From assembly GCF_001577305.1 (NCBI RefSeq), contig NZ_CP014518.1:3658001-3722000 (forward strand): a stretch of 64,000 nt of DNA, written 5' to 3'. Within the stretch, counting starts at the first letter, position 1, and every line of letters starts with the position of its first letter. The position numbers and the translations under genes were made by a program. Shown piece by piece: positions 42,367-49,659 of this stretch. Below the pieces are notes generated by a model. That model made no database searches. It was not told the origin of the DNA and saw only the letters and a program-made list of their open reading frames with translations. Source of the stretch: Sinomonas atrocyanea (lineage in GTDB: Bacteria > Actinomycetota > Actinomycetes > Actinomycetales > Micrococcaceae).

Positions 42367-43125
42367 CTAGAGCGCCGCGCTGATCCGCTCCCCCTCGGCC
42401 TCGAGCCAGGCAAGCCGGCGCTGGATCTTCTCCCCCACCCCGTCGTCCCACATCCGCGCCCAGCCGCCCCCGAGCGTCTGGGCGCGGTGGCGCATGAGGT
42501 GCCAGGACCGCTCGGTCCGCCGCACGGCCGTGGGGACGAGACGGGCGCGGCCGGCGCCGTCGAGCCCGTAGGCGTCCGCCACGAGGCGGGTGCGCACGAC
42601 GGCGTCGACTCGCCTGAGTGCGTCGCTGCGGTCCCGCTCGGGAGCCAGGGGCGCCCAATGGAGGCACAGGTTCACGACCTCGTCGACGCGGGTGGCCGGG
42701 CGGACCAGGTCGAAGTCGATGAGGGCCACGGCCTCGCCGCCGCGGAACACCACGTTCTCGGGCGTGATGTCCAGGTGCCCGATCAGCTCCGGGGCCGCAT
42801 CCGGCTCCGGCGGCATGCCGGGCAGCTCCGGCGGGGCGACCGGCTCGAGGAGGTGCGCCGGGGGCGCGAAGCCGGCCACGGCGTCGTCGTACGCCCGCAG
42901 GAGGCGCGCCACCGAGGCGAGCCGGGAATCGTCGGCGAGCCATGGAGGGTGCGGGCGCCCGGCAACCTCGCCCTCGATGAAGGTGAGCACCTCCCGGCCG
43001 CGCCCGTCGAGGCCCCGGAACCGCGGGGAGCCCGCGAACCCCACGGCCTCGAGGTGCGCCAGGACGGCGTGGACGAGCGGCGAATGCGGCCCGAGGGGCC
43101 GGCGCACCGTGTCCCCCACGCGCAC
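42367..43125 (-). CDS. aminoglycoside-phosphotransferase-like kinase
   Basis: The protein of about 252 residues has the APH catalytic segment LIGHLDITPENVVF and the metal-binding ALIDFDLVRPAT. Small APH-like proteins phosphorylate diverse alcohols, and antibiotic resistance is not implied. The start is uncertain: GTG 43125 or 43119 are the first after the His-rich gene's stop at 43166. The frame continues upstream, but there it is only the shadow of that gene. Homologues may begin a little earlier (PLAGGDVTEGIVRVG). Confidence 0.8.
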   Translation of the reverse strand: MRVGDTVRRPLGPHSPLVHAVLAHLEAVGFAGSPRFRGLDGRGREVLTFIEGEVAGRPHPPWLADDSRLASVARLLRAYDDAVAGFAPPAHLLEPVAPPELPGMPPEPDAAPELIGHLDITPENVVFRGGEAVALIDFDLVRPATRVDEVVNLCLHWAPLAPERDRSDALRRVDAVVRTRLVADAYGLDGAGRARLVPTAVRRTERSWHLMRHRAQTLGGGWARMWDDGVGEKIQRRLAWLEAEGERISAAL

Positions 43126-43165
43126 GATCCCCTCGGTGACGTCCCCGCCGGCGAGCGGGACCTCC

Positions 43166-43462
43166 TCAGTGCTCGTCGTAGTGGTGCTCGTGCTCGGCGT
43201 GCTTGTGGCCGTCGTGGACGTAGTCGACGTGGTCGCCATGCTGGATCTCCTCGTGGCCGCAGCCGGGCCCGTGCCGGTGGTCCTGGGCGCTGTGCTCGGC
43301 GACGTGCTCATGCTCGTCGTAGTGGTCTCCGTGGAGGAAGTGGCGGTGGTCGTCGTGCACGTAGTCGACGTGGCCGCCGTGCTCCACCGCCTCGTGGCCG
43401 CAGCCGTCTCCGTGCTCGTGGTCGGAGATCCGGTGTGACTCATGGACGTGCGTCTTGGTCAT
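43166..43462 (-). CDS. histidine-rich, probably metal-binding protein
   Basis: The 98-residue protein is about one-third His and has two near-copies of a unit: GDGCGHEAVEHGGHVDYVHDDHRH...HYDEH and GPGCGHEEIQHGDHVDYVHDGHKH...HYDEH. Each unit holds a lone Cys in GCGHE. High His, Asp and Glu content suggests storage or buffering of zinc, nickel or cobalt. No signal peptide is visible, so it is likely cytoplasmic. It lies directly upstream of the APH-like gene and may be cotranscribed. No named domain recognised. Confidence 0.75.
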   Translation of the reverse strand: MTKTHVHESHRISDHEHGDGCGHEAVEHGGHVDYVHDDHRHFLHGDHYDEHEHVAEHSAQDHRHGPGCGHEEIQHGDHVDYVHDGHKHAEHEHHYDEH

Positions 43463-43579
43463 CTGTGCCAGCCCCTTCGCCGTGCGTGGGTGGCATCCCG
43501 GCGGCTCGCCGGGCGCCTGGGGCCAAGCCTACGGACGGCGCAGCGCGGGAGGCCAGAGGCCGTGTGATGACCGGCAAAT

Positions 43580-43672
43580 ATTTCCACCTTGTGAAATCCA
43601 AATTTCTTCTTGCGAAATCCTAAGTGAGGGTCCTACTCTGGGTATACCAATCCGGACCGTGAGGCAGCTCAC
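43580..43672 (+). promoter_or_regulatory. tandem palindromes and CRP-like site upstream of the third ACS transporter
   Basis: ATTTCCACCTTGTGAAAT (43580-43597) and ATTTCTTCTTGCGAAAT (43602-43618) share the arms ATTTC and GAAAT, with centres about 21-22 bases apart. This suggests two regulator dimers on one DNA face. CGTGAGGCAGCTCACT (43658-43673) follows, almost the same as the site at 24331. This is the most AT-rich part of the 43463-43992 spacer. Confidence 0.5.
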
Positions 43673-43992
43673 TCGGCGGCCCCACCGACACAGAAATGGC
43701 AATCCGATGAATCCCTCTGCTGGCGCCGCGCTGAAGGCGAGTTCGGTGCGCGCCGGGAAGCGCCGGCAACGTCGCCGCCTTCCCCAGACTCTGATCGTCC
43801 GTGGACGTCCGAGACCGATAGGCCGTCCGCGGCCGCCCATCGGTCTCGCCTGACGCCACGTTCGACGCAGAGCACTCCACCGCAGCTGACCATCGGCGGC
43901 ACCGCCACGGCGGGCCTGCCGCGCACGGGCCGGAGCGCACCACGCCCGGCTTCGTGCAGTGAGTCCCCCTCTTCATTGCCCAGGAGCTTCCT
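43673..43992 (+). other. long leader region without a convincing gene
   Basis: About 320 bases separate the regulatory sites from the transporter start. A 48-codon frame from ATG 43707 to 43853 is very Arg/Pro-rich and has no recognisable ribosome site, so I do not call it a gene, though a leader peptide is possible. CCAGGAGC (43979-43986) serves as the ribosome site for TTG 43993. No terminator-antiterminator pair was obvious. Confidence 0.4.
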
Positions 43993-45348
43993 TTGCTGTC
44001 TCAAGCATCCAAGAACACCCACCACGAGCCTGCGGTCAAGGCGGTGCGCCCGCGTGGCAAGGCCCGCTGGAGCATCGCGCTGCTGATGGGCTTCGGCATC
44101 CTCATCAACTACGTGGACCGCCTCTCGATCTCGGTCACGCAGGGCCCCCTCACCAAGGAGTTCGGCCTCACCGCGATCGAGTTCGGAGTCCTCTCCTCGG
44201 CCTTCCTGTGGTCCTACGCGATCATGCAGATCCCCTCCGGCATGCTGCTGGACCGCTTCGGCGTCAAGAAGGTCTGGGGTGCCAGCGCCGTGCTGTGGAC
44301 CGTGGCCTCGGTCCTGACGGCGATCGCCTCCGGCGCCTGGGTGATCGTCCTCGCCCGCGTCTTCCTCGGCGTCGCGGAGGCCCCCGCCTTCCCCGGCGCG
44401 ATGAAGGCCACCGGGCTCTGGTTCCCGCGGCACGAGCGGGGCCTGTGCACCGCGATCTTCGACAGCGGGACGCGTCTGGCCAACGTCCTCGGCCTGCCGC
44501 TCATCGCCTTCACCGTCGCCACCTGGGGCTGGCGCGAGGCCTTCTGGCTCCAGGCCGTCCTCTCCCTCGTGTTCCTGGGCGCCTTCCTCTGGCGCTACAC
44601 CGGACCGAAGCACAAGCTGTCCAAGGGCTCGCTCTCGGCCGAGGAGTACCGCTACATCATCGACGGCGGCGCGACGAGCGAGGACGTGCGCCCCGCGAGC
44701 GACTGGTCGACCATCGCCTACCTCCTGCGCCAGCGCAAGGTCTGGGGGCTGTCGCTGGGCCTGGCCGGCGCCGGCTACGTGCTGTGGATGCTGCTGACCT
44801 GGCTGCCGGGCTACATGCAGACGAGCATGAACCAGAGCGTGCTGCAGAGCGGCATCTACGCCGCCGTCCCGGCCCTGGCCATGTTCGTCTCCGAGCTGAC
44901 GATCGGCGGCTGGTGGGTGGACCGCGTGATCGGCCGCGGGGCGAATGCGGACAAGGTCCGCAAGGGTGTGCTCGTCGCCGGGATGATCGTGGCCCTCTTC
45001 ACGGTGGGCGCCGCGTTCAGCAACTCCCCGATCGTGGCGATCACGTGGATCGCCATCGGCAGCGCCGGGATCGCGCTCGTGTACGTGACGAGCAACTCGC
45101 TGCCGGCCCTGATCGCACCGGAGGGCAGCGCCGGCTCCCTGGCCGCGATCGTCAACTGCGTGAACCTGCTCGCGGGCGTCGCCGCGCCGATCGTCACCGG
45201 CTTCATCGTCGACGCCACCGGCCACTTCGTCTACGCGTTCATCATCGGCGGCGTCGCCCTCGTGGGCGGCCTGGCCTCGTATCTGCTCCTCATGGGCAGG
45301 ATCGAGCCGATCCCCGCCCCTGCCGTGACGGTCGCCGCCGAGGACTGA
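43993..45348 (+). CDS. third ACS-type MFS transporter
   Basis: The 451-residue 12-helix protein shows the ACS pattern: INYVDRLSISVTQGPL in place of DRTN, and GVAEAPAFPGAMKATGLWFP after helix 4. This variant is common in glucarate, galactonate and tartrate-type carriers. TTG 43993 is used because AGGAGC is well placed and the hydrophobic core begins soon after. The substrate is unknown; the regulatory region suggests control by a carbon-source regulator and a CRP-like protein. A tagged hairpin ends the gene. Confidence 0.86.
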   Translation: MLSQASKNTHHEPAVKAVRPRGKARWSIALLMGFGILINYVDRLSISVTQGPLTKEFGLTAIEFGVLSSAFLWSYAIMQIPSGMLLDRFGVKKVWGASAVLWTVASVLTAIASGAWVIVLARVFLGVAEAPAFPGAMKATGLWFPRHERGLCTAIFDSGTRLANVLGLPLIAFTVATWGWREAFWLQAVLSLVFLGAFLWRYTGPKHKLSKGSLSAEEYRYIIDGGATSEDVRPASDWSTIAYLLRQRKVWGLSLGLAGAGYVLWMLLTWLPGYMQTSMNQSVLQSGIYAAVPALAMFVSELTIGGWWVDRVIGRGANADKVRKGVLVAGMIVALFTVGAAFSNSPIVAITWIAIGSAGIALVYVTSNSLPALIAPEGSAGSLAAIVNCVNLLAGVAAPIVTGFIVDATGHFVYAFIIGGVALVGGLASYLLLMGRIEPIPAPAVTVAAED

Positions 45349-45372
45349 CCGGCGCACCCTCCGACGCACGAC

Positions 45373-45405
45373 GGCGGCCCCGCACCTTTTGGGTGCGGGG
45401 CCGCC
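45373..45405. terminator. tagged GC hairpin between convergent genes
   Basis: Lead-in ACGCACGACGGCGG, with 14-base perfect arms (45373-45386, 45392-45405) around a TTTTG loop. Same family as 27651 and 49583. Confidence 0.75.
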
Positions 45406-45411
45406 ACTGCG

Positions 45412-46301
45412 TCACGCCGCCTGCAGGGCCTCCTCGACGCGCCCCATGACGGTCTCGAACCGCCGCAGCAGGACCTCCTGCCTGCTCGCGGGCCAGTGCG
45501 AGTAGACCAGGCCGATGCTGACCACCCCGCGGGGGGCACCTCGAAGTGGGCGTACAGCTCGCCGTCCGGGGACCGGCCCAGTTCCGTGCCCTCCCCCGCC
45601 TCGACCTCCTCGACCGAGTCCGGCACGAGGAACACCGCGGCGCTGATCTGGCCCAGCAGGAACTCCTGCGCGCCCTTCCCGAGCCGCTCCACGGGCAGGA
45701 GGCCGGCGGTCTCCGCGGAGAGCAGGCCGTCGCTGAGGACGAAGACGAAGCCGCCCGGCGTGCTCACGAGCGCGCCGTTGAGCTCGACCGAGTCGGCGTT
45801 GCCCTGCGGGACGATCATGAATCCGGGCAGCAGGACCGACTCGTCCATGTACAGCTCGCGGTTGAAGTGCGGATCCGACGCCGCGGCGAGCTCGAGCGCT
45901 GCGCGCATCATCAGCGGCTCGGCCTTGGCCTCCACGGACAGCAGCGGGTCGTCCCAGGCCGCCTCCTCGGATTCCTGCGCCATCTCCTCGAGCGCCTGCT
46001 CGGCGGCGGGCATGTGCCGCAGCACGAGGCGTGCGGACTCCTCCGCCCCGAACAGCACCGCGCCGGCGCCGAGCAGCGCGACCACGGCATCCCGGGTCGT
46101 CACCTGCGGACCCAGCTGCCCCTCGAGCAGCTCGACCACGCGGAGCGCCCCGGCCTGGTCCAGGACGCAGCCGGCGGCCTCGCCGGTGCGGCGGCCGGGC
46201 GGAACGGCGCAGGCCTCGGCGAGCACGGCGGCGAGCCCGTCGGGGACGCCCTCGCCGACGAGCCGCAGTGCCAGGGTCAGGCCCGGTGGAGTGGTAGGCA
46301 T
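45412..46301 (-). pseudogene. unknown protein, frame broken by one missing base
   Basis: From ATG 46301 the frame encodes an acidic, Ala/Leu-rich protein with NRELYMDESVLLPGFMIVPQGNADSVELNG and a regular alpha-beta look. At the GGGGGG run 45531-45536 (minus-strand CCCCCC after FEV) the frame shifts. The neighbouring frame continues PRGVVSIGLVYSHWPASRQEVLLRRFETVMGRVEEALQAA to TGA 45412. One extra base restores about 296 residues. I do not recognise a family. No signal peptide or membrane helix. Confidence 0.65.
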
Positions 46302-46567
46302 CCATCAATCCTCCCGGGGCACGCGGGGCAGGGTCAACCAAGGAGGCGCCGGATGACGGCGTGGTGGGTCGGGCAAAACACCCAGCCTCCCACGTCCCGC
46401 TCACGATGTGCCACTGGAATCGCCCGGCCGTCCCCCCGACTGGAATTGGGTATCCAAGGCGTGTAGTTTTCTGCGGTGGCGGCCCTTGGCTGCATGGGGG
46501 GCTTGGCTCGAAGGGGCCATTTCGACCGATGCAGGCACCGCGCGCACAGCGCAGAAGGGACGGCTAC

Positions 46568-47734
46568 GTGGATTCGGGGGCCTTGAAGCGGACGTGGTCG
46601 ATCGCGGCCGGCCTGGGGGACGACGTCCCGCTGTACTTCTACTCGCACCTCTTCGCGCACCACCCCGAACTCCGGGAGATGTTCCCCGTGGCGATGGGCG
46701 CCCAGCGGGACAAGCTGTTCGCGGCCCTGGGCCACATCATCAGCCATGTCGACCGGATCGACGACGTGGGCGAGTTCGTGCGCCAGCTCGGCCGGGACCA
46801 CCGGCGCTTCTCGGTCATCCCCGAGCACTACTCGATGGTCGGGTCCTCGTTCCTGGCCACGCTTCAGCGCTTCGTCGGCGCCGAATGGACCGACGCGGTC
46901 GCCAAGGACTGGGCTCAGGCCTATGGCATCATCGCCAAGGTCATGGTGATCGCCGCCGAGGACGCCTCGGACGAGACGCCGCCGTGGTGGGAAGGCGAGG
47001 TGACCGCCGTCGACCGCCGCAGCCTCGACGTCGCCGTCCTGCAGGTGCGCCTTCCCCAGGACTTCACCTATGTCCCGGGCCAGTCCGTCGCTGTGGAGGT
47101 CCCTGCACTGCCCCGTACGTGGCGCTACCTGAGCCCGGCGAACGCGCCCCGGCCCGACGGCACCGTCGAGTTCCACGTCCAGCTCGTCCCCGGCGGCCTC
47201 TTCAGCACGGCGGCCGTGCGCAAGACTTCCCCCGGCGACGTGATCCGGGTCGGCGCGCCAGTGGGCGAACAGCTCACTGCCGACGGCGGCCGCGACCTCC
47301 TGCTGGTGGCCGGCGGCACCGGCCTCGCACCGCTCTCTGCCGTCCTCGACGGCGTTGCGGCCAGGTGGCGCCAGGACGGCTCCGGGCCCCGCGTGGACCT
47401 CTTCCACGGCGCCCGTGTGCCCTGGAACCTCTACGACGAGGCGCGGCTCGCGGACCTTGCCGCCCGCGAGCCGTGGTTCTCCTTCCACCCGGTCGTCTCG
47501 GACGACGCGACCTTTCCCGGCTACCGCGGCTGGGTCGGCGCCGCCGCAGCCTCGCACCCGTCCGCCGCGGGGCGCCTGGCGCTGGTGTGCGGCTCGGGCG
47601 CCATGGTCTCCCACACCGTCGGCGAACTCGTCGGAGCGGGAGTGCCCCGCGGCGACATCCGGTACGAGGACTACACCGGCGTCGAGGACAATTCCTCACC
47701 CACCGGAGAAGAGCAGCTAGAAGGGACACGATGA
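46568..47734 (+). CDS. globin with ferredoxin-NADP-reductase-like domains (flavohaemoglobin-like)
   Basis: The 388 residues comprise a globin domain (1-140) with distal Tyr 25 in LYFYSHLF, Gln 46 in QRDKL and proximal His 78 in LGRDHRRFSV. A flavin domain (RTWRYLSPANAPRPDG) and a nucleotide domain (VAGGTGLAPLSAVLDGV) follow. The flavin motif RYLSPAN differs from the RxYSL of canonical Hmp, so electron donor or redox partner may differ. GTG 46568 follows AGAAGGGA; an upstream ATG 46529 is less likely. The stop overlaps the DivIVA-domain gene by four bases (ATGA). Confidence 0.85.
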   Translation: MDSGALKRTWSIAAGLGDDVPLYFYSHLFAHHPELREMFPVAMGAQRDKLFAALGHIISHVDRIDDVGEFVRQLGRDHRRFSVIPEHYSMVGSSFLATLQRFVGAEWTDAVAKDWAQAYGIIAKVMVIAAEDASDETPPWWEGEVTAVDRRSLDVAVLQVRLPQDFTYVPGQSVAVEVPALPRTWRYLSPANAPRPDGTVEFHVQLVPGGLFSTAAVRKTSPGDVIRVGAPVGEQLTADGGRDLLLVAGGTGLAPLSAVLDGVAARWRQDGSGPRVDLFHGARVPWNLYDEARLADLAAREPWFSFHPVVSDDATFPGYRGWVGAAAASHPSAAGRLALVCGSGAMVSHTVGELVGAGVPRGDIRYEDYTGVEDNSSPTGEEQLEGTR

Positions 47735-48264
47735 GCACCACCACGAACGGAACCCGGATCAGCCCGTCCGACGTCCGCACCGCCACCTTCCACCAGGTGG
47801 AGTACGGCTACGACCCCCAGGCGGTGCGCCGCTTCCTCCAGGCCGTCTCGGACCAGCTGGACGCCGACCGCGTCCAGCTCGAGGCCCGGGAGACGGCCGG
47901 CAAGGAGGAGATGGTCAGGATCATCAGCCAGGCCCAGGTCCTGGCCGAGAAGTTCGTCGCGGAAGCCGAACAGTACTCCAAGGACCTCGTGGCCAGCGCC
48001 CGCACGCAGTACAGCGAGATCCTCCGGCGCGCCGAGCAGGCCGCCGGGAACCAGGCACCGGCCGCCGCGCCCGCCGCGCCTGCCGGGGGTCCCGAGTACC
48101 ACACCCCGATCGACGAGATCGAGTACGTCCGCACCTACACCAAGGTCGCCCAGGTCCAGCTCCGCGCGGTCATCGATGCCCTCGCAGCCCAGGTCGACCG
48201 GCTCGGTGACGTCCCGGGCGCGCAGCGGGCGCTCGGCAGCTCCCAGGACCAGAATCCCCGCTGA
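47731..48264 (+). CDS. DivIVA-domain coiled-coil protein
   Basis: The 177-residue protein starts with a DivIVA-type segment, ISPSDVRTATFHQVEYGYDPQAVRRFLQAVSDQLD (about 10-44). A coiled-coil helix to about 115, an Ala/Pro linker and a second helix follow. The N-terminal part is what DivIVA/Wag31 proteins use for membrane-curvature binding. ATG 47731 overlaps the globin gene's stop and lies 97 bases upstream of the canonical flavohaemoglobin. Placement between two haemoglobin genes suggests membrane or polar positioning of NO detoxification, which is inference only. Confidence 0.85.
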   Translation: MSTTTNGTRISPSDVRTATFHQVEYGYDPQAVRRFLQAVSDQLDADRVQLEARETAGKEEMVRIISQAQVLAEKFVAEAEQYSKDLVASARTQYSEILRRAEQAAGNQAPAAAPAAPAGGPEYHTPIDEIEYVRTYTKVAQVQLRAVIDALAAQVDRLGDVPGAQRALGSSQDQNPR

Positions 48265-48360
48265 CCTTCCCTCTTCTCCCGTCGACCCGCCGACCCCAGC
48301 CGCCCACCTCCGTTCCGCCCGAGGGCGCCCCTCCGTGGTGCCCGTGAGGAGTAACCCAGC

Positions 48361-49563
48361 ATGCTCTCTGAAACGTCCGCGCCCATCATCAAGGCGACCC
48401 TCCCCGCCGTCGGGGAGAACATCCAGACGATCGCCCAGCGCTTCTACGACCACCTCTTCCAGGCCCACCCGGAGCTGTTCAACGGCGTGTTCAACCGCGG
48501 GAACCAGGCGGACGGCCAGCAGCAGCAGGCCCTCGCCGGTTCCGTTGCCGCCTATGCCTCCATGCTGCTGGAGCGCCCGGGCGAGGTGCCCGAGGCCCTG
48601 CTCTCCCGCATCAGCCACAAGCACGCCGCCCTCGCCGTGACCCCCAAGCAGTACGAGGTGGTCCACGAGCACCTCTTCTGGGCCATCGCGGATGTGCTCG
48701 GCGAGGCCGTCACGCCCGAGGTGGCCGCCGCCTGGGACGAGGTGTACTGGCTGATGGCCAACACCCTGATCAACCTCGAGCGGGGGCTGTACGCGGACTT
48801 CGGCGGCCAGCCCGAGAACATCTGGCGCACGTGGCGTGTGGTGGAGAAGCGGCCCGAGACGGACGACGTCGTCTCGATCGTGGTCGAGCGGACCGACGAG
48901 CGCGACGTCTACCCGTCCCGGCCGGGCCAGTACGTCACGGTCCAGATGCCCACGGAGGACCAGCTCCACCAGCCCCGCCAGTACAGCCTCACCCGGGCCG
49001 ACGACGGCCACCACCGCACCTTCGCCGTCAAGCGGGTCCACGACGCCGGACGTCCGGCAGGCGAGGTCTCGACCCTCATCCACGACTCCCTCGAGGTGGG
49101 CGACGAGATCATCCTCTCCGCACCGTTCGGGGACGTGGTCCTCGCCGAGGGAGACGGCCCCGTGGTGTTCGCCAGCGCTGGCATCGGCGTCACCCCGTTC
49201 GCCGGCATGCTCAGCCACCTCGCGGCCCAGGGCTCCCAGCGCGAGGTGCTGTTCCTGCACGCCGGCACCTCGCCGGAGAGCTTCCCGCTGCGCGACCAGG
49301 TCTCCCGGGACCTCGGGTCCCTGCCGAACGCAAGCCTGGAGGCGTGGTACGAGCAGCCCGGGCGGGAGCTCGCGGCCGGCGAGCACGAGGGCTTCATGGA
49401 CCTCAGTGCAGTCGGGCTCCCCGCGGATGCGACCTACTACCTGTGCGGCCCGCTGCCCTTCATGAAGGCCGTGCGCAGCCAGCTGATCGGCCGGGGCACC
49501 CCCGCCAAGAAGATCCAGTACGAGGTGTTCGGCCCCGACCTCTGGCAGGCAGACACCGAGTAG
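48361..49563 (+). CDS. hmp: flavohaemoglobin nitric-oxide dioxygenase
   Basis: The 400-residue protein has the canonical order globin (1-145), FAD (150-260) and NAD(P)H (265-400). Distal Tyr 29 is in RFYDHLF, Gln at about 53, and proximal His 88 in ISHKHAAL. The FAD motif PRQYSLT, nucleotide motif SAGIGVTPFAGML and C-terminal CGPLPFM and YEVFGP are present. It converts NO and O2 to nitrate using NAD(P)H. GTGAGGAG precedes ATG 48361. It follows the DivIVA-domain gene in the same direction. No NsrR-type site was recognised. Confidence 0.93.
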   Translation: MLSETSAPIIKATLPAVGENIQTIAQRFYDHLFQAHPELFNGVFNRGNQADGQQQQALAGSVAAYASMLLERPGEVPEALLSRISHKHAALAVTPKQYEVVHEHLFWAIADVLGEAVTPEVAAAWDEVYWLMANTLINLERGLYADFGGQPENIWRTWRVVEKRPETDDVVSIVVERTDERDVYPSRPGQYVTVQMPTEDQLHQPRQYSLTRADDGHHRTFAVKRVHDAGRPAGEVSTLIHDSLEVGDEIILSAPFGDVVLAEGDGPVVFASAGIGVTPFAGMLSHLAAQGSQREVLFLHAGTSPESFPLRDQVSRDLGSLPNASLEAWYEQPGRELAAGEHEGFMDLSAVGLPADATYYLCGPLPFMKAVRSQLIGRGTPAKKIQYEVFGPDLWQADTE

Positions 49564-49582
49564 CAGCGCACCCCGACGCACG

Positions 49583-49617
49583 ACGGCGGCCCGCACCTTT
49601 CCGGTGCGGGCCGCCGT
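49583..49617. terminator. tagged GC hairpin between convergent genes
   Basis: Lead-in ACGCACGACGGCGG and perfect 15-base arms (49583-49597, 49603-49617) around TTTCC. It ends the flavohaemoglobin gene and may also serve the convergent helicase gene. Confidence 0.75.
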
Positions 49618-49659
49618 GCCGTACGGGGACAGTCAGCGGCCAGCGTGGGAGCTGAGGTT

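Noticed and set aside
42367..43125. Aminoglycoside resistance gene
   Set aside because: Only the general APH fold is shown; this fold is widespread in kinases unrelated to antibiotics.
43126..43443. N-terminal extension of the APH-like kinase (Thr/Ser-rich)
   Set aside because: It is the out-of-frame reading of the His-rich gene and has no kinase homology.
43707..43853. Small Arg/Pro-rich gene upstream of the third ACS transporter
   Set aside because: No ribosome site and composition typical of non-coding high-GC sequence; kept only as a possible leader.
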